Below are positions 1-9,997 of a DNA stretch of 64,000 bases, piece by piece (the first letter of the stretch is position 1; every line of letters starts with the position of its first letter). Below the pieces are notes generated by a model that did not search any database, was not told the origin of the DNA, and saw nothing but the letters and a program-made list of their open reading frames with translations. The position numbers were made by a program, and so were the translations under genes. The stretch comes from Microbacterium sp. p3-SID336 (GTDB lineage Bacteria; Actinomycetota; Actinomycetes; Actinomycetales; Microbacteriaceae), in NCBI RefSeq assembly GCF_025143365.1, contig NZ_JALXPE010000001.1:62001-126000 (forward strand), read 5' to 3'.

Positions 1-725
1 ACGACGCGGCGACAGCGGAGGTGACGGCGCTCCAGCCCGAGCTCGGGGTGATCGTCGCGTACGGGGGACTCGTGCGAGAACCACTGCTGTCGGCGCCGAC
101 GGCCGGGTGGATCAATCTGCACTTCTCGCTCCTGCCGGCGTGGCGCGGCGCGGCGCCCGTGCAGCGCGCGCTCATCGCGGGGGACGCCGAGCTGGGCGCG
201 AGCGTGTTCCAGCTGGTGCCGGAGCTCGACGCCGGCGACGTGTTCGCGTCGCGCACCGTCGCCGTCCCGCCGACGGCGACGGCCGGGGAGGCCCTCGCGA
301 CGCTGGCGCTCGACGGCGCTGAGCTCACCGCCGAGGTCGTCGCGGGGATCGCCGACGGTTCCGCGCGCGCTGTCCCGCAGCAGGGCGAGCCCACGTTCGC
401 CGCCAAGCTGACCCTGGAGGACGGCCTGCTCGACTTCACCCAGCCGCTCGACGCGGTGTATGCCCGGTTCCGCGGTGTCACGCCGGAGCCCGGGGCGCAC
501 ACGACCGTCGGCGGTCAGCGTCTCAAGATCCTCGCGGCAGAGCCGTCGCCCGACGCGGAGGTGCTGCCCCCCGGGCGCCTGGCCGGGACGAAGAGCGGGG
601 TGCGGATCGGCACCGCCACCGCCCCGCTCACGGTGACGCGGCTGCAGCCCGCTGGCAAGGGCCCGATGAATGCGGCGGACTGGTGGCGCGGGCGGCAGGG
701 AACCGAAGGGGAGGCCGGATCATGA
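1..725 (+). CDS. fmt: Methionyl-tRNA formyltransferase, C-terminal part (5' end outside window)
   Basis: Transfers a formyl group from 10-formyl-tetrahydrofolate to Met-tRNA(fMet) for initiation. The frame is open from base 3, so the gene starts upstream; about 240 C-terminal residues are visible. The family motif SLLPAWRGAAPVQRA, including the LP.WRGA..VQ core, marks the end of the formyltransferase domain. The remaining part fits the tRNA-binding C-terminal domain (GQRLKIL, then a basic end). Its stop (TGA 723-725) overlaps the ATG of rsmB, the usual fmt-rsmB coupling. Confidence 0.95.
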   Translation, partial: DAATAEVTALQPELGVIVAYGGLVREPLLSAPTAGWINLHFSLLPAWRGAAPVQRALIAGDAELGASVFQLVPELDAGDVFASRTVAVPPTATAGEALATLALDGAELTAEVVAGIADGSARAVPQQGEPTFAAKLTLEDGLLDFTQPLDAVYARFRGVTPEPGAHTTVGGQRLKILAAEPSPDAEVLPPGRLAGTKSGVRIGTATAPLTVTRLQPAGKGPMNAADWWRGRQGTEGEAGS

Positions 726-2188
726 CCGACCGGGAACGCCGGAATCCGCCGGCACGGCACGGGACACGGCCGGCGGCCCCGGCACGGGAACACGGACCGC
801 GGCGCACCGTGCAGCCGGCCCGGCGGGTGGCATACGAGGTGCTGCGCGCGGTGTCCGAGTCCGACGCCTATGCGAACCTGGTGCTGCCGTCGGCGATCGC
901 CGATGCCGGGCTGGATGCGCAGGACGCGGCGCTCGCGACCGAGCTCACCTATGGCACGCTGCGACGCCGTGGCACGTACGACGCGGTCATCGCGAACGCC
1001 GCCGACCGTGCCGTGGACGCGATCGATCCGGCCGTCCTCGACGCGCTCCGGCTCGCCGTGCATCAGCTCCTTGCGACCAGGGTGGCCTCGCATGCCGCCG
1101 TGAACGAGTCGGTGAACCTCGTGGCGACCCACAGCGGTCGCGGGGCGGCGAGCTTCGCCAACGCGGTGCTGCGCCGCATCGCACGGGAGTCGCCCGGTGA
1201 GTGGCTGGAGCGCGTGGAGGCCGCTGCCCGGTCCGATGACGAGCGCCTCGCACTGCGGGCCGCCCATCCGGTGTGGGTCATCCGGGCGCTGCGGCGCGCT
1301 CTCGCGGCTGAGGGCAGGGGCGAGGAGCTCCCCGCGCTGCTGGAGGCCGACAACGTCTCGCCGGAGGTCACGCTGGTGGCGCTGCCCGGACTCGCCGAGC
1401 CGGGGGAGCCGCGGCGACGGTTCGCCCCCACGGCTTTCGCATCCCCGGGCGGAGACCCGCGGCGGGCGGTGACCGCGTCGGACGGTGCGGTCCGCGTGCA
1501 GGACGAGGGGTCGCAGCTCGTGGCTCTCGCACTGGCCGAGGCCGCGCCCATCCGCGCGGGGGAGCAGTGGCTCGACCTGTGTGCGGGGCCGGGCGGCAAG
1601 ACCGCGCTGCTCGCGGCGGTGGCGCGTGAGCACGACGTGACGCTGGAGGCCAACGAGGTGGTGCCGACCAGGGCGAGACTCGTGCGCAAGGCGCTGCGTG
1701 CGGTGCCCGGCGACGTCCTCGTGCACGAGCGAGACGGGCGGGAGCTGGCGGCGGAGCGGCCCGGCGCCTTCGACCGTATTCTGGTGGACGCGCCCTGCAC
1801 CGGGCTGGGTGCGCTGCGCCGCCGCCCTGAGGCCCGGTGGCGGAAGAGCCCTGCCGATGTCGCGGACCTCGTGCCATTGCAGGTCGAGCTGCTGTCGGCG
1901 GCCGTCGACGCGCTGGCCCCGGGCGGCATCGTCGCCTACGTGACCTGCTCCCCGCATCTGGCCGAGACGACCGGAGTGGTGCAGGACGTGCTGCGGGACC
2001 GGCCGGGCGTGGTCGAGCTTGACGCCCGGCGGGTGATGCAGCAGGTCGCGCGTGCGCCGATGGACCTCGCCGACGAGGGGCGCGCTTCCGGCGGCAGCGT
2101 GCAGCTGTGGCCGCACCGCCACGGCACCGACGCCATGTTCCTGGCGCTGCTGCAGCGCACCGACGACACCCCCGAAGGGATGGACTGA
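722..2188 (+). CDS. rsmB: 16S rRNA m5C967 methyltransferase RsmB/Sun
   Basis: SAM-dependent cytosine-C5 methyltransferase acting on 16S rRNA. The 488-residue protein has an N-terminal NusB-like domain (about residues 30-165) and a C-terminal NOL1/NOP2/Sun catalytic domain. The SAM motif LCAGPGGKTA, the VDAPCTGLGALRRRPEA catalytic loop with its Cys, and the second Cys in VTCSPH are visible. ATG 722 is chosen because it overlaps the fmt stop; an in-frame start at 683 would lie deep inside fmt. Translationally coupled to fmt and 2 bp upstream of rpe. Confidence 0.95.
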   Translation: MTDRERRNPPARHGTRPAAPAREHGPRRTVQPARRVAYEVLRAVSESDAYANLVLPSAIADAGLDAQDAALATELTYGTLRRRGTYDAVIANAADRAVDAIDPAVLDALRLAVHQLLATRVASHAAVNESVNLVATHSGRGAASFANAVLRRIARESPGEWLERVEAAARSDDERLALRAAHPVWVIRALRRALAAEGRGEELPALLEADNVSPEVTLVALPGLAEPGEPRRRFAPTAFASPGGDPRRAVTASDGAVRVQDEGSQLVALALAEAAPIRAGEQWLDLCAGPGGKTALLAAVAREHDVTLEANEVVPTRARLVRKALRAVPGDVLVHERDGRELAAERPGAFDRILVDAPCTGLGALRRRPEARWRKSPADVADLVPLQVELLSAAVDALAPGGIVAYVTCSPHLAETTGVVQDVLRDRPGVVELDARRVMQQVARAPMDLADEGRASGGSVQLWPHRHGTDAMFLALLQRTDDTPEGMD

Positions 2189-2190
2189 CC

Positions 2191-2871
2191 ATGGAGCTGC
2201 CCCGCGCGCCGCGCATCAACCCGAGCATCCTCGCCGCGGACTTCGTCAACATGCAGGCGGAACTCGCCCGCATCGCGACGGCGGACTTCGCCCACGTGGA
2301 CGTGATGGACAACCACTTCGTGCCGAACCTCACGTTCGGACCGCAGATGGTGCAGCGCATCCAGGAGACCAGCCCGATCCCGCTCGACGTGCATCTCATG
2401 ATCACCGACCCCGAGCGGTGGGCGCCCGGGTACGCCGAGCTCGGGGCGGCCAGTGTGACGTTCCACCTGGAGGCGTCCGGGGACCCGATCTCCCTCGCAC
2501 GGCGACTGCGCGACATCGGCTCCCGGGCAGGGGTCGCGGTCAGGCCGGACACCCCGGTGGAGGGTCTGTTCCCGGTGCTGGACGAGTTCGACCAGATCCT
2601 CGTGATGACGGTCGAGCCCGGATTCGGCGGGCAGGGCTTCCGGTCGGAGACGTTGCCGAAACTGCGCGCCCTGGCCGACGAGGCCCGACGCCGTGGCTCC
2701 CGCGTGTGGCTGCAGGTGGACGGCGGCATCTCAGACGACACGATCGTGCAGGCGGCCGAGGCGGGGGCCGACACCTTCGTGGCCGGGTCCGCGGTGTACG
2801 GCGCGGACGACGTGGAGGCGGCGGTCACCCGGCTCAGGGAGCGCGCGCGAGCCGCTAGCCTGGAAGGGTGA
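2191..2871 (+). CDS. rpe: Ribulose-phosphate 3-epimerase
   Basis: Interconverts ribulose-5-phosphate and xylulose-5-phosphate in the pentose phosphate pathway. It is a single TIM barrel of 226 residues. Diagnostic segments are [10 protein letters not shown] at the N-terminus, [16 protein letters not shown] (metal ligands), [19 protein letters not shown] and VDGGIS. The longer upstream frame to 2107 lies inside rsmB and is not family-like, so ATG 2191 is used. It overlaps hisE by 4 bp (GTGA) and so feeds into the his block. Confidence 0.96.
   Translation: MELPRAPRINPSILAADFVNMQAELARIATADFAHVDVMDNHFVPNLTFGPQMVQRIQETSPIPLDVHLMITDPERWAPGYAELGAASVTFHLEASGDPISLARRLRDIGSRAGVAVRPDTPVEGLFPVLDEFDQILVMTVEPGFGGQGFRSETLPKLRALADEARRRGSRVWLQVDGGISDDTIVQAAEAGADTFVAGSAVYGADDVEAAVTRLRERARAASLEG
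2856..2861 (+). promoter_or_regulatory. Candidate leaderless -10 box for hisE
   Basis: TAGCCT ends 6 nt before the hisE GTG at 2868. The same box-to-start spacing recurs at many other genes in this window. No clear -35 is seen, and the box lies in the rpe 3' end, so it could give a secondary his promoter. Confidence 0.4.
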
Positions 2872-3131
2872 AGACTTTCGATGAGCTGTTCGCCGAGCTC
2901 AGCGTCAAGGCCGAGACCCGCCCCGAGGGTTCCGGCACGGTCGCGGAGCTCGACGGCGGCGTGCACACGATCGGCAAGAAGATCGTGGAGGAGGCCGCCG
3001 AGGTGTGGATGGCGGCCGAGTACGAGTCCGACGAGGCGGCGGCGGAGGAGATCTCCCAGCTGCTGTACCACCTGCAGGTGATGATGCTCGCGAAGGGCCT
3101 CTCGCTGCAGGACGTCTATCGACATCTGTGA
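2868..3131 (+). CDS. hisE: Phosphoribosyl-ATP pyrophosphatase
   Basis: Second step of histidine synthesis: hydrolyses phosphoribosyl-ATP to phosphoribosyl-AMP. The 87-residue, all-alpha MazG-like protein has the family's acidic metal-binding signature ([13 protein letters not shown] and a later [15 protein letters not shown]). It starts at GTG 2868, overlapping the rpe stop. HisE and HisI are separate proteins here, as is usual in actinobacteria. Confidence 0.95.
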   Translation: MKTFDELFAELSVKAETRPEGSGTVAELDGGVHTIGKKIVEEAAEVWMAAEYESDEAAAEEISQLLYHLQVMMLAKGLSLQDVYRHL

Positions 3132-3169
3132 TGCGCTCCGCTCCCACCCCCTCGATCTGAAAGACGTTC

Positions 3170-4009
3170 ATGCTGCGCATCGCCGTTCCCAACAAGGGCT
3201 CGCTCTCCGAGACCGCCGCCGAGATGCTCGCGGAGGCGGGCTACGCCGGCCGCCGCGACCCCAAGACCCTGCACGTCGTCGACGCCGACAACGGCGTCGA
3301 GTTCTTCTTCCTCCGTCCCCGTGACATCGCGACCTACGTCGCGTCCGGCGCCCTCGACGTCGGCATCACGGGCCGTGACCTCCTGCTCGACGTGCAGCAG
3401 CCCGCGCGCGAGATCGAGCAGCTCGGCTTCGGCGGATCCACCTTCCGCTTCGCCGGCCCTCCTGGTCGCTTCGCTTCGATCGAGGATCTGGAGGGTGTGC
3501 GCGTGGCTTCGGCCTACCCCGGGCTCGTCGGCTCCTTCCTGCGCGAGCACGGCGTGGACGCGGAGCTGGTGCAGCTCGACGGCGCCGTCGAGTCGGCCGT
3601 GCGTCTCGGCGTGGCCGATGCCGTCGCCGATGTGGTCTCGACGGGCACGACCCTGCGCCAGGCGGGGCTGGAGATCTTCGGTCCCGTCATCCTGGAGTCC
3701 GAGGCCGTGCTGATCAGCCGTCCCGGCGATGCGGAGGGCGTCGACACGCTGCTGCGCCGTCTGCGCGGCGTCATGGTGGCCCGCCGGTACGTCCTGCTCG
3801 ACTACGACCTGCCGACCGAGCTGGTCGACCGCGCGGTGGCCATCGCGCCGGGGCGCGAGTCCGCGACGATCTCACCGCTGCGCGATCCGGCCTGGGTCGC
3901 CGTGCGCGTCATGATCCCGCGCCGGCGGGTCAACCAGGTGATGGACGATCTGTATGCGCTGGGCGCCAGGGCGATCCTGGTGACCGCCATCCACGCGGCG
4001 AGGCTCTGA
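3170..4009 (+). CDS. hisG: ATP phosphoribosyltransferase, long form
   Basis: First committed step of histidine synthesis: condenses ATP with PRPP. At 279 residues it is the long, hexameric form. The N-terminal periplasmic-binding-like catalytic fold begins [13 protein letters not shown]; the PRPP-binding segment [14 protein letters not shown] is visible. About 75 C-terminal residues form the histidine-feedback regulatory domain. It lies 38 bp after hisE and overlaps hisF by one base (TGATG). Confidence 0.96.
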   Translation: MLRIAVPNKGSLSETAAEMLAEAGYAGRRDPKTLHVVDADNGVEFFFLRPRDIATYVASGALDVGITGRDLLLDVQQPAREIEQLGFGGSTFRFAGPPGRFASIEDLEGVRVASAYPGLVGSFLREHGVDAELVQLDGAVESAVRLGVADAVADVVSTGTTLRQAGLEIFGPVILESEAVLISRPGDAEGVDTLLRRLRGVMVARRYVLLDYDLPTELVDRAVAIAPGRESATISPLRDPAWVAVRVMIPRRRVNQVMDDLYALGARAILVTAIHAARL

Positions 4010-4770
4010 TGGCGCTCGCGAGCCGCGTGATCCCATGCCTCGACGTGGCCGACGGTCGCGTGGTGAAGGGCGTGAACTTCGAGAATCTGCGTGACATGGG
4101 GGACCCGGTCGAGCTCGCGCGGCACTACGCCGCGCAGGGCGCCGATGAGATCACGTTCCTCGACGTCACCGCGACGGTCGACGCGCGTGCGACGACCTAC
4201 GACGTGGTGCAGCGCACGGCCGAGCAGGTGTTCGTGCCGCTCACGGTCGGCGGGGGAGTGCGCAGTGTGGAGGATGTCGCCCGACTACTGTCGGTCGGCG
4301 CCGACAAGGTGGGCGTGAACTCCGCCGCGATCGCGCGCCCGGAGCTGATCGGCGAGATCGCCGACCGCTTCGGAGCGCAGGTGCTGGTGCTGTCGCTGGA
4401 TGTGAAGCGGGCGGACACCACGCGGTCGGGCTTCGTGGTCACGACCCACGGCGGTCGCACGCAGACCACGCTGGACGCGCTCGACTGGGCGAGGGAGGCC
4501 GCTGAGCGCGGTGCGGGCGAGCTGCTGGTCAACTCGATCGATGCCGACGGCACGCGCGACGGCTTCGACCTGGAGCTCGTGCGCCTGATGCGCGAGGCCG
4601 CCCCCATCCCCGTGATCGCCTCCGGGGGCGCGGGTCGTGCCACCGACTTCGCCCCGGCCATCAAGGCCGGAGCCGATGCCGTGCTCGCGGCGAGCGTCTT
4701 CCACACGGGCGCTCTCACCGTGGGGGACGTGAAGGACGCGCTGCGCGCGGAGGGAGTACTGGTCCGATGA
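4009..4770 (+). CDS. hisF: Imidazole glycerol phosphate synthase, cyclase subunit
   Basis: With HisH, converts PRFAR and ammonia to imidazole glycerol phosphate and AICAR. It is a 253-residue TIM barrel. The two catalytic aspartates are in [15 protein letters not shown] (Asp12) and [10 protein letters not shown]; the phosphate loops are GGGVRSVED and ASGGAG. hisH and hisA/priA are not next to it and must be elsewhere. It overlaps hisG by 1 bp and hisI by 4 bp. Confidence 0.96.
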   Translation: MALASRVIPCLDVADGRVVKGVNFENLRDMGDPVELARHYAAQGADEITFLDVTATVDARATTYDVVQRTAEQVFVPLTVGGGVRSVEDVARLLSVGADKVGVNSAAIARPELIGEIADRFGAQVLVLSLDVKRADTTRSGFVVTTHGGRTQTTLDALDWAREAAERGAGELLVNSIDADGTRDGFDLELVRLMREAAPIPVIASGGAGRATDFAPAIKAGADAVLAASVFHTGALTVGDVKDALRAEGVLVR

Positions 4771-5150
4771 GCGAGACGACGCAGAACGGGGAGTCGCGCG
4801 ACGTCGAGGAGCGGATCGCTCAGGTCGCCTTCGACGAGCGCGGGCTGACTCCGGTGATCGTGCAGCAGTGGGACACGCGCGAGGTGCTCATGCTCGCCTG
4901 GGTCGATGCGGAGGCGCTGCGCCGCACGCTGACCTCGGGAAGGGCGACCTACTGGTCCCGGTCGCGCCAGGAGTACTGGCGCAAGGGCGACACCTCCGGG
5001 CACATCCAGGTCGTGCGCGAGGCACGTCTCGACTGCGACGGAGACGCCGTGCTGCTGCTGGTGGATCAGACCGGCCCCGCCTGCCACACCGGCACGCGCA
5101 CCTGCTTCGACACCACGGACCTCGGCGCGCGCGACGGAGCCGCCGCATGA
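4767..5150 (+). CDS. hisI: Phosphoribosyl-AMP cyclohydrolase
   Basis: Third step of histidine synthesis: opens the adenine ring of phosphoribosyl-AMP. It is a 127-residue zinc/magnesium enzyme. The family core [17 protein letters not shown], the DCDGDA metal motif and the Cys pair in [12 protein letters not shown] are all present. It starts at ATG 4767 inside the hisF end and overlaps the following membrane gene by 4 bp. In M. tuberculosis trpE lies between these two genes; here they are fused in one overlapping array. Confidence 0.95.
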   Translation: MSETTQNGESRDVEERIAQVAFDERGLTPVIVQQWDTREVLMLAWVDAEALRRTLTSGRATYWSRSRQEYWRKGDTSGHIQVVREARLDCDGDAVLLLVDQTGPACHTGTRTCFDTTDLGARDGAAA

Positions 5151-5737
5151 GCATCGCCAAGCGCGGTCGCGCGCTGTCCGTCTCGGGTTTCCTCCTCGCC
5201 GGCGCCATCGGCATCATCTCCTCGACGCAGACCTGGTTCACGGTCGAGCGCGCCGATGCGGGGGAGGCGATCCTCGTTCCCGGAGCGTCGGCGCTGGTGC
5301 TGCTCGCTCCGATGAGCCTGACGGTTCTGGCGCTGGGCGCCGCCCTGGCGATCGCCGGTCGTGCCGTGCGGCTCGTGTTCGGCGTGCTCGCCGCCGCAGC
5401 CGCGCTGTTCCTCGGCTGGTCCACGCTGCAGCTGCTGGTCGGCGAGCCGTACGCGGCCGTGGCTGCGACGGTGACCGAAGTGACGGGGCTCGCCGGCGAC
5501 GACGCGGTGCATGAGGTCGCGGCGAGCATCGTGCCGTCGGTCTGGCCGTACATCGCCCTCGTCGCCTGGGCGATCCTGCTCCTGGCGTCCGTGGTCGTCC
5601 TGCTGACGTGGCGCGGATGGAAGGCCGGCGGGCGACGGTACCGCACCGAGACGGCGCATGCGGAGACCCACGACGGCCCCGTCGACGCCGTCGATTCGTG
5701 GGACGACCTGTCCCGCGGAACAGATCCCACGCGCTGA
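5147..5737 (+). CDS. Trp biosynthesis-associated membrane protein (Trp_oprn_chp family)
   Basis: A 196-residue integral membrane protein of the family that accompanies trp genes in actinobacteria (Rv1610-like). Four hydrophobic spans are visible at about residues 12-30, 48-66, 72-95 and 130-152, followed by a hydrophilic tail ending [13 protein letters not shown]. Biochemical role unknown. The start at ATG 5147 overlaps the hisI stop; the longer upstream frame is hisI antiframe. Its position before trpC, without trpE, is notable. Confidence 0.85.
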   Translation: MSIAKRGRALSVSGFLLAGAIGIISSTQTWFTVERADAGEAILVPGASALVLLAPMSLTVLALGAALAIAGRAVRLVFGVLAAAAALFLGWSTLQLLVGEPYAAVAATVTEVTGLAGDDAVHEVAASIVPSVWPYIALVAWAILLLASVVVLLTWRGWKAGGRRYRTETAHAETHDGPVDAVDSWDDLSRGTDPTR

Positions 5738-5743
5738 CCCCGA

Positions 5744-5749
5744 TAGACT
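5744..5749 (+). promoter_or_regulatory. Candidate -10 box upstream of the HGxxPAAW gene
   Basis: TAGACT lies 32 nt before the ATG at 5782, which has its own strong GGAGGAGA ribosome binding site at about 5771. This would be a leadered promoter that could drive trpCBA independently of the his genes. Confidence 0.4.
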
Positions 5750-5781
5750 GAACACATCGCACGTCGTCCCCGGAGGAGAAC

Positions 5782-6012
5782 ATGACCAACCCGATCGCCG
5801 ACCCCGGCCACGGACACTCGCCTGCGGCCTGGACCGCCGTCGTGATCATGCTCGTCGGCTTCACCGCCGGCACCATCGCGTTCTGCTTCGAGCAGCCGAC
5901 GCTCGTGTGGATCTCGGCCGCCCTGATCCCGATCGGAGCCATCGTCGGCTGGGCGCTCGCGAAGGCGGGCTACGGCGTGAAGGGCCCGAAGTACTCTCCG
6001 AAGGCCCACTAA
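5782..6012 (+). CDS. HGxxPAAW family small membrane protein (DUF6704)
   Basis: A 76-residue protein carrying the name-giving motif HGHSPAAW near residue 10 and two hydrophobic spans (about 17-35 and 40-60). It ends with the conserved basic tail [12 protein letters not shown]. The family is restricted to actinobacteria and is typically found between the Trp membrane protein and trpC, as here. Function unknown. Its TAA overlaps the trpC ATG by one base. Confidence 0.85.
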   Translation: MTNPIADPGHGHSPAAWTAVVIMLVGFTAGTIAFCFEQPTLVWISAALIPIGAIVGWALAKAGYGVKGPKYSPKAH

Positions 6013-6788
6013 TGGTGCTCGCCGACCTGACGGCCGGCGCTGTCGCAGACGCCGAGCGTCGTTCCCTCTCCCGCCCGCTCGACGTCGTGGAACGGGAAGC
6101 CCTCGCGCGCCCCGCCGCGAAGGACGCACTGTCGTTCCTCGCTCCCGCCGAGCGCGTGAAGATCATCGCGGAGGTCAAGCGGGCGAGCCCCTCCCGTGGT
6201 GCTCTCGCCGAGATCCCGGATCCCGCGCATCAGGCCTCGCTGTACGAACAGGGTGGCGCCTCGGCGATCAGCGTCCTCACGGAGGAGCGCCGCTTCGGCG
6301 GCAGCCTGTCCGACCTGGAAGCCGTGACCGCACGCGTGTCGCTGCCCGTACTCCGCAAGGACTTCATCGCCACGCGCTACCAGGTGCTCGAGGCGCGGGC
6401 GGCCGGCGCCGACCTCGTGCTGCTGATCGTGGCCGGCCTCGAGCCCGCGGTGCTGCGCGACCTGTACGGCTTCATCCTCGAACTCGGCATGACGCCGCTC
6501 GTCGAGACCCACTCCGCCGAGGAGCTGGAGGCCGCGATCGACCTCGGTGCCGACCTGATCGGTGTGAACGCGCGCGACCTGAAGACCCTCGAACTGGACC
6601 GCAACCTGTTCGGCCGTCTCGTCGAGCGCATCCCCGCGTCGGCGATCAAGATCGCGGAGTCCGCGGTGCTTACTCCCGCCGATGTCGCGCATTATCGATC
6701 GGCGGGCGCCGATGTGGTGCTGATCGGCGAGGCGCTCGTGACCGGCGACCCCGTGGCCACCCTCAAGACCTTCCTGGAGGCGTCGTGA
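6012..6788 (+). CDS. trpC: Indole-3-glycerol phosphate synthase
   Basis: Closes the indole ring from carboxyphenylaminodeoxyribulose phosphate in tryptophan synthesis. It is a 258-residue TIM barrel. The signature [14 protein letters not shown] with the catalytic lysine, [19 protein letters not shown] and the ESAV phosphate loop are present. It is a monofunctional TrpC; TrpF is not visible. ATG 6012 overlaps the preceding stop and its own TGA overlaps the trpB GTG. Confidence 0.96.
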   Translation: MVLADLTAGAVADAERRSLSRPLDVVEREALARPAAKDALSFLAPAERVKIIAEVKRASPSRGALAEIPDPAHQASLYEQGGASAISVLTEERRFGGSLSDLEAVTARVSLPVLRKDFIATRYQVLEARAAGADLVLLIVAGLEPAVLRDLYGFILELGMTPLVETHSAEELEAAIDLGADLIGVNARDLKTLELDRNLFGRLVERIPASAIKIAESAVLTPADVAHYRSAGADVVLIGEALVTGDPVATLKTFLEAS

Positions 6789-8053
6789 GCCTGCGAGACC
6801 AGCACGGACCCTACTTCGGCGAGTTCGGCGGGCGCTACATGCCCGAGTCGCTGATCGCGGCGATCGACGAACTGACCGTGGCGTATCAGGAGGCGATCGT
6901 CGACCCGGCGTTCCGTGACGAGCTGGCGCACCTGCTCAGCTCCTACGCGGGGCGCCCCTCCGCGCTCACCGAGGTCCCGCGGTTCGCCGAGCATGCCGGC
7001 GGCGCTCGGGTCTTCCTCAAGCGCGAGGATCTGAACCACACCGGCTCGCACAAGATCAACAACGTGCTGGGCCAGGCGCTCCTCACGAAGCGTCTCGGCA
7101 AGACGCGCGTGATCGCGGAGACGGGCGCGGGCCAGCACGGCGTCGCGACCGCCACGGCGGCCGCCCTGTTCGGCCTCGACTGCACGATCTACATGGGCGA
7201 GGTCGACACCGAACGACAGGCGCTCAACGTCGCCAGGATGCGGCTGCTGGGTGCGGAGGTCGTCCCTGTGACCTCCGGATCGCGCACGCTGAAGGACGCG
7301 ATCAACGACGCCTACCGCGACTGGGTCGCCTCGGTCGAGACGACCAACTACATCTTCGGGACGGCGGCCGGTCCGCACCCGTTCCCCGCGATGGTCCGCG
7401 ACTTCCAGAAGATCATCGGGGAAGAGGCCCGCGCGCAGCTCCTCGACGAGGTCGGGCGGCTGCCGGATGCGGTGTTCGCGTGTGTGGGCGGCGGCTCGAA
7501 CGCGATCGGCATGTTCGACGCCTTCCTCGACGACGAGGGCGTGAGGCTCTACGGCGTCGAGGCGGCGGGCGACGGCGTCGACACCGACAAGCACGCCGCC
7601 TCGATCGAGCGCGGACGCCCCGGTGTGCTGCACGGCGCCAAGACCTACGTCCTGCAGGACGAGGACGGGCAGACCGTGGAGTCGCACTCGATCTCCGCGG
7701 GACTCGATTACCCGGGCGTCGGCCCCGAGCACTCGTGGCTCGCCGACATCGGCAGGGCCGAGTACATCCCGGCCACCGACGACGAAGCCATGCAGGCGCT
7801 GCGACTGCTCAGCCGAACGGAGGGCATCATCCCCGCGGTGGAGTCCGCGCACGCCCTGGCGGGGGCCCTCCGCATCGGCCGCGAGCTCGGGCCGGATGCC
7901 GTGCTGGCCATCTGCCTCTCCGGTCGCGGCGACAAGGACATGGACACGGCCGCGCGCTACTTCGAGCTCTACGACGCGTCGGCCCTCGCGCACGACGCCT
8001 CCGCCGAGAGCGAGGCCGAGGAAGCGGCGTCGAAGGGGGAGCCGCAGCGATGA
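6785..8053 (+). CDS. trpB: Tryptophan synthase beta chain
   Basis: PLP enzyme joining indole and serine into tryptophan. The 422-residue protein shows the entry motif [10 protein letters not shown], the PLP lysine in [11 protein letters not shown], the GAGQHG loop and the phosphate-binding GGGSNA. It is slightly longer than usual because of a polar Ala/Glu-rich C-terminal tail. GTG start at 6785 overlaps trpC; 4-bp overlap with trpA. Confidence 0.96.
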   Translation: MSLRDQHGPYFGEFGGRYMPESLIAAIDELTVAYQEAIVDPAFRDELAHLLSSYAGRPSALTEVPRFAEHAGGARVFLKREDLNHTGSHKINNVLGQALLTKRLGKTRVIAETGAGQHGVATATAAALFGLDCTIYMGEVDTERQALNVARMRLLGAEVVPVTSGSRTLKDAINDAYRDWVASVETTNYIFGTAAGPHPFPAMVRDFQKIIGEEARAQLLDEVGRLPDAVFACVGGGSNAIGMFDAFLDDEGVRLYGVEAAGDGVDTDKHAASIERGRPGVLHGAKTYVLQDEDGQTVESHSISAGLDYPGVGPEHSWLADIGRAEYIPATDDEAMQALRLLSRTEGIIPAVESAHALAGALRIGRELGPDAVLAICLSGRGDKDMDTAARYFELYDASALAHDASAESEAEEAASKGEPQR

Positions 8054-8853
8054 GCCGTGTCGAACAGGCCATCCAGAAGGCGCACGACGCGGGCCGCAGC
8101 GCCTTCGTCGGGTACCTCCCGGTCGGTTTCCCGGACCTTCAGACCAGCATCGGTGCCGCCGTGGCGCTCGCGGAGAACGGCGTGGACATCATCGAGCTCG
8201 GGCCGCCCTACAGCGACCCGGTGATGGACGGCGCGATCATCCAGGAGGCGACCACCGCGGCCCTCGCCGCCGGGTTCCGGATGAAGGACCTGTTCACGGC
8301 CATCCGCGCCATCACCGCGAAGACCGACGTCCCCGTGCTCGTGATGACCTACTGGAACCCGGTGCTGCAGTACGGCGTCGACCGCTACGCCGACGACCTG
8401 CTCGCCGCGGGCGGCGCGGGACTGATCACTCCGGACATCACGCCCGACGCCGCGGGGGAGTGGATCGCCGCGAGCGAGCGCACCGGCCTCGACCGGATCT
8501 TCCTCGCCGCGCCCACCTCGTCCGACGAGCGGCTCGACCTCGTGGTGAAGTCCTCGACGGGCTTCGTCTACACCGTGTCGACCATGGGCATCACGGGGGA
8601 GCGCGCCGAACTCGACCGCGCCGCCCGCACCCTGGTCGGCCGTCTCCGCGCGCACGGGGCGGCCCGCGCCTGCGTCGGCATCGGCATCTCCACGGCCGCG
8701 CAGATCGCCGGCGTCTCCGAGTATGCGGACGGCGCGATCGTCGGCACCGCGCTCGTCCGCGCCCTCCGCGACGGCGGCGTCCCCGCTCTCGCCGAGGTCA
8801 CCCGAACCCTGGCCTCCGGCACGTCGTCGGTGCGCCCCGTCCCCGAGAACTAG
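8050..8853 (+). CDS. trpA: Tryptophan synthase alpha chain
   Basis: Cleaves indole-3-glycerol phosphate and channels indole to TrpB. It is a 267-residue TIM barrel: YLPVGFPD at the N-terminus, the catalytic Glu and Asp in [28 protein letters not shown], and GIGIST near the end. It starts at ATG 8050 inside the trpB stop. The TAG stop is part of a TAGAAT box before lgt. Confidence 0.96.
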   Translation: MSRVEQAIQKAHDAGRSAFVGYLPVGFPDLQTSIGAAVALAENGVDIIELGPPYSDPVMDGAIIQEATTAALAAGFRMKDLFTAIRAITAKTDVPVLVMTYWNPVLQYGVDRYADDLLAAGGAGLITPDITPDAAGEWIAASERTGLDRIFLAAPTSSDERLDLVVKSSTGFVYTVSTMGITGERAELDRAARTLVGRLRAHGAARACVGIGISTAAQIAGVSEYADGAIVGTALVRALRDGGVPALAEVTRTLASGTSSVRPVPEN

Positions 8854-8856
8854 AAT
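8851..8856 (+). promoter_or_regulatory. Candidate leaderless -10 box for lgt
   Basis: TAGAAT overlaps the trpA stop codon and ends 7 nt before the lgt ATG at 8864. No ribosome binding site separates them, which fits leaderless transcription. Confidence 0.4.
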
Positions 8857-8863
8857 CGCACTC

Positions 8864-9910
8864 ATGTCCCTCGCGCTCCCCAGCACCGTCACCGGCGTGC
8901 TCGCCAGCATCCCGAGCCCGCCCGTCGCCTACATCGACCTGGGCCCGGTCCGGATCCACTTCTACGCGCTCTGCATCATCGCCGGCATCATCGCCGCCGT
9001 GCTGCTGACCAACCACCGCCTCACCAAGCGCGGTGCGGAGCCGTGGGTCGTGATCGACATCTCGATCCTGGCGGTGCCGCTGGCCATCATCGGCGCGCGC
9101 ATCTTCCACGTGCTGACGCACCCGAACTTCTACTTCGGGGAGGGCAAGAACACCTGGAACCCCTTCGAGCCCGGCTCCGTGTGGGCGATCTGGGAGGGCG
9201 GCATCGCGATCTTCGGCGCGCTCATCGGCGGTGCGGTCGGCGCCTATCTCGGCTGCCGCTGGACCGGCATCCGGTTCTGGACGTTCGCCGACGCCCTGGC
9301 ACCGGGCCTGCTGCTGGCGCAGGCGATGGGCCGCTTCGGCAACTGGTTCAACCACGAGCTCTACGGCCTGCCGACCGACCTGCCGTGGGGCCTGGAGATC
9401 CCGGCGACCTACCCCTGGAACGGGCAGCCGAACACGGCGCTTCCCCCCGGGCTTCCAGAGGGCACGCTGTTCCACCCGACGTTCCTGTACGAGGTGCTGT
9501 GGAACGGCCTCGGCGTGATCGTGCTGCTGTGGCTCGGCCGCAAGCTCTTCTTCCAGTGGGGCCGCCTGTTCGCGATCTACCTGATCTGGTACTCCGCAGG
9601 CAGGATCCTGTGGGAGTCGATCCGCATCGACCCGAGCGAGGTCATCCTCGGGCTGCGCAGCAACGTGTGGGCCGCCATCATCGGCGTGATCGTCGGACTC
9701 GTCATCCTCGTGGTCCAGACCCGACGCCACCCGGGTCTCGAGCCCTCGCCGTACCAGCCCGGCCGCGGCCGGAAGGACCTGGACGCTGATGTACAATCGC
9801 AGGACAATCCCTCTGATTTCGTGGACGTGAGCGAGCCTCCGGCCGACGAGGTCACCGCAGGAGCCACTGCCACAAGCGCTGCTCCCTCGAGCGAGGACGG
9901 CTCTCGATAA
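8864..9910 (+). CDS. lgt: Prolipoprotein diacylglyceryl transferase
   Basis: Membrane enzyme that moves diacylglycerol from phosphatidylglycerol to the lipobox cysteine of prolipoproteins. The 348-residue protein has about seven transmembrane spans and the Lgt signature GRFGNWFNHELYG. The C-terminal tail of about 60 residues is hydrophilic and acidic, longer than in E. coli as in many actinobacteria. It acts one step before the Lnt encoded at 53624-55147. Confidence 0.95.
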   Translation: MSLALPSTVTGVLASIPSPPVAYIDLGPVRIHFYALCIIAGIIAAVLLTNHRLTKRGAEPWVVIDISILAVPLAIIGARIFHVLTHPNFYFGEGKNTWNPFEPGSVWAIWEGGIAIFGALIGGAVGAYLGCRWTGIRFWTFADALAPGLLLAQAMGRFGNWFNHELYGLPTDLPWGLEIPATYPWNGQPNTALPPGLPEGTLFHPTFLYEVLWNGLGVIVLLWLGRKLFFQWGRLFAIYLIWYSAGRILWESIRIDPSEVILGLRSNVWAAIIGVIVGLVILVVQTRRHPGLEPSPYQPGRGRKDLDADVQSQDNPSDFVDVSEPPADEVTAGATATSAAPSSEDGSR

Positions 9911-9997
9911 CGCCGCCTCCGGCGGGAGAACCATTGCACTGAACGAGCGGGCCGACGACGTCCCCGGGTTTCACCGAAGATCTGAGGACGGTAACTG

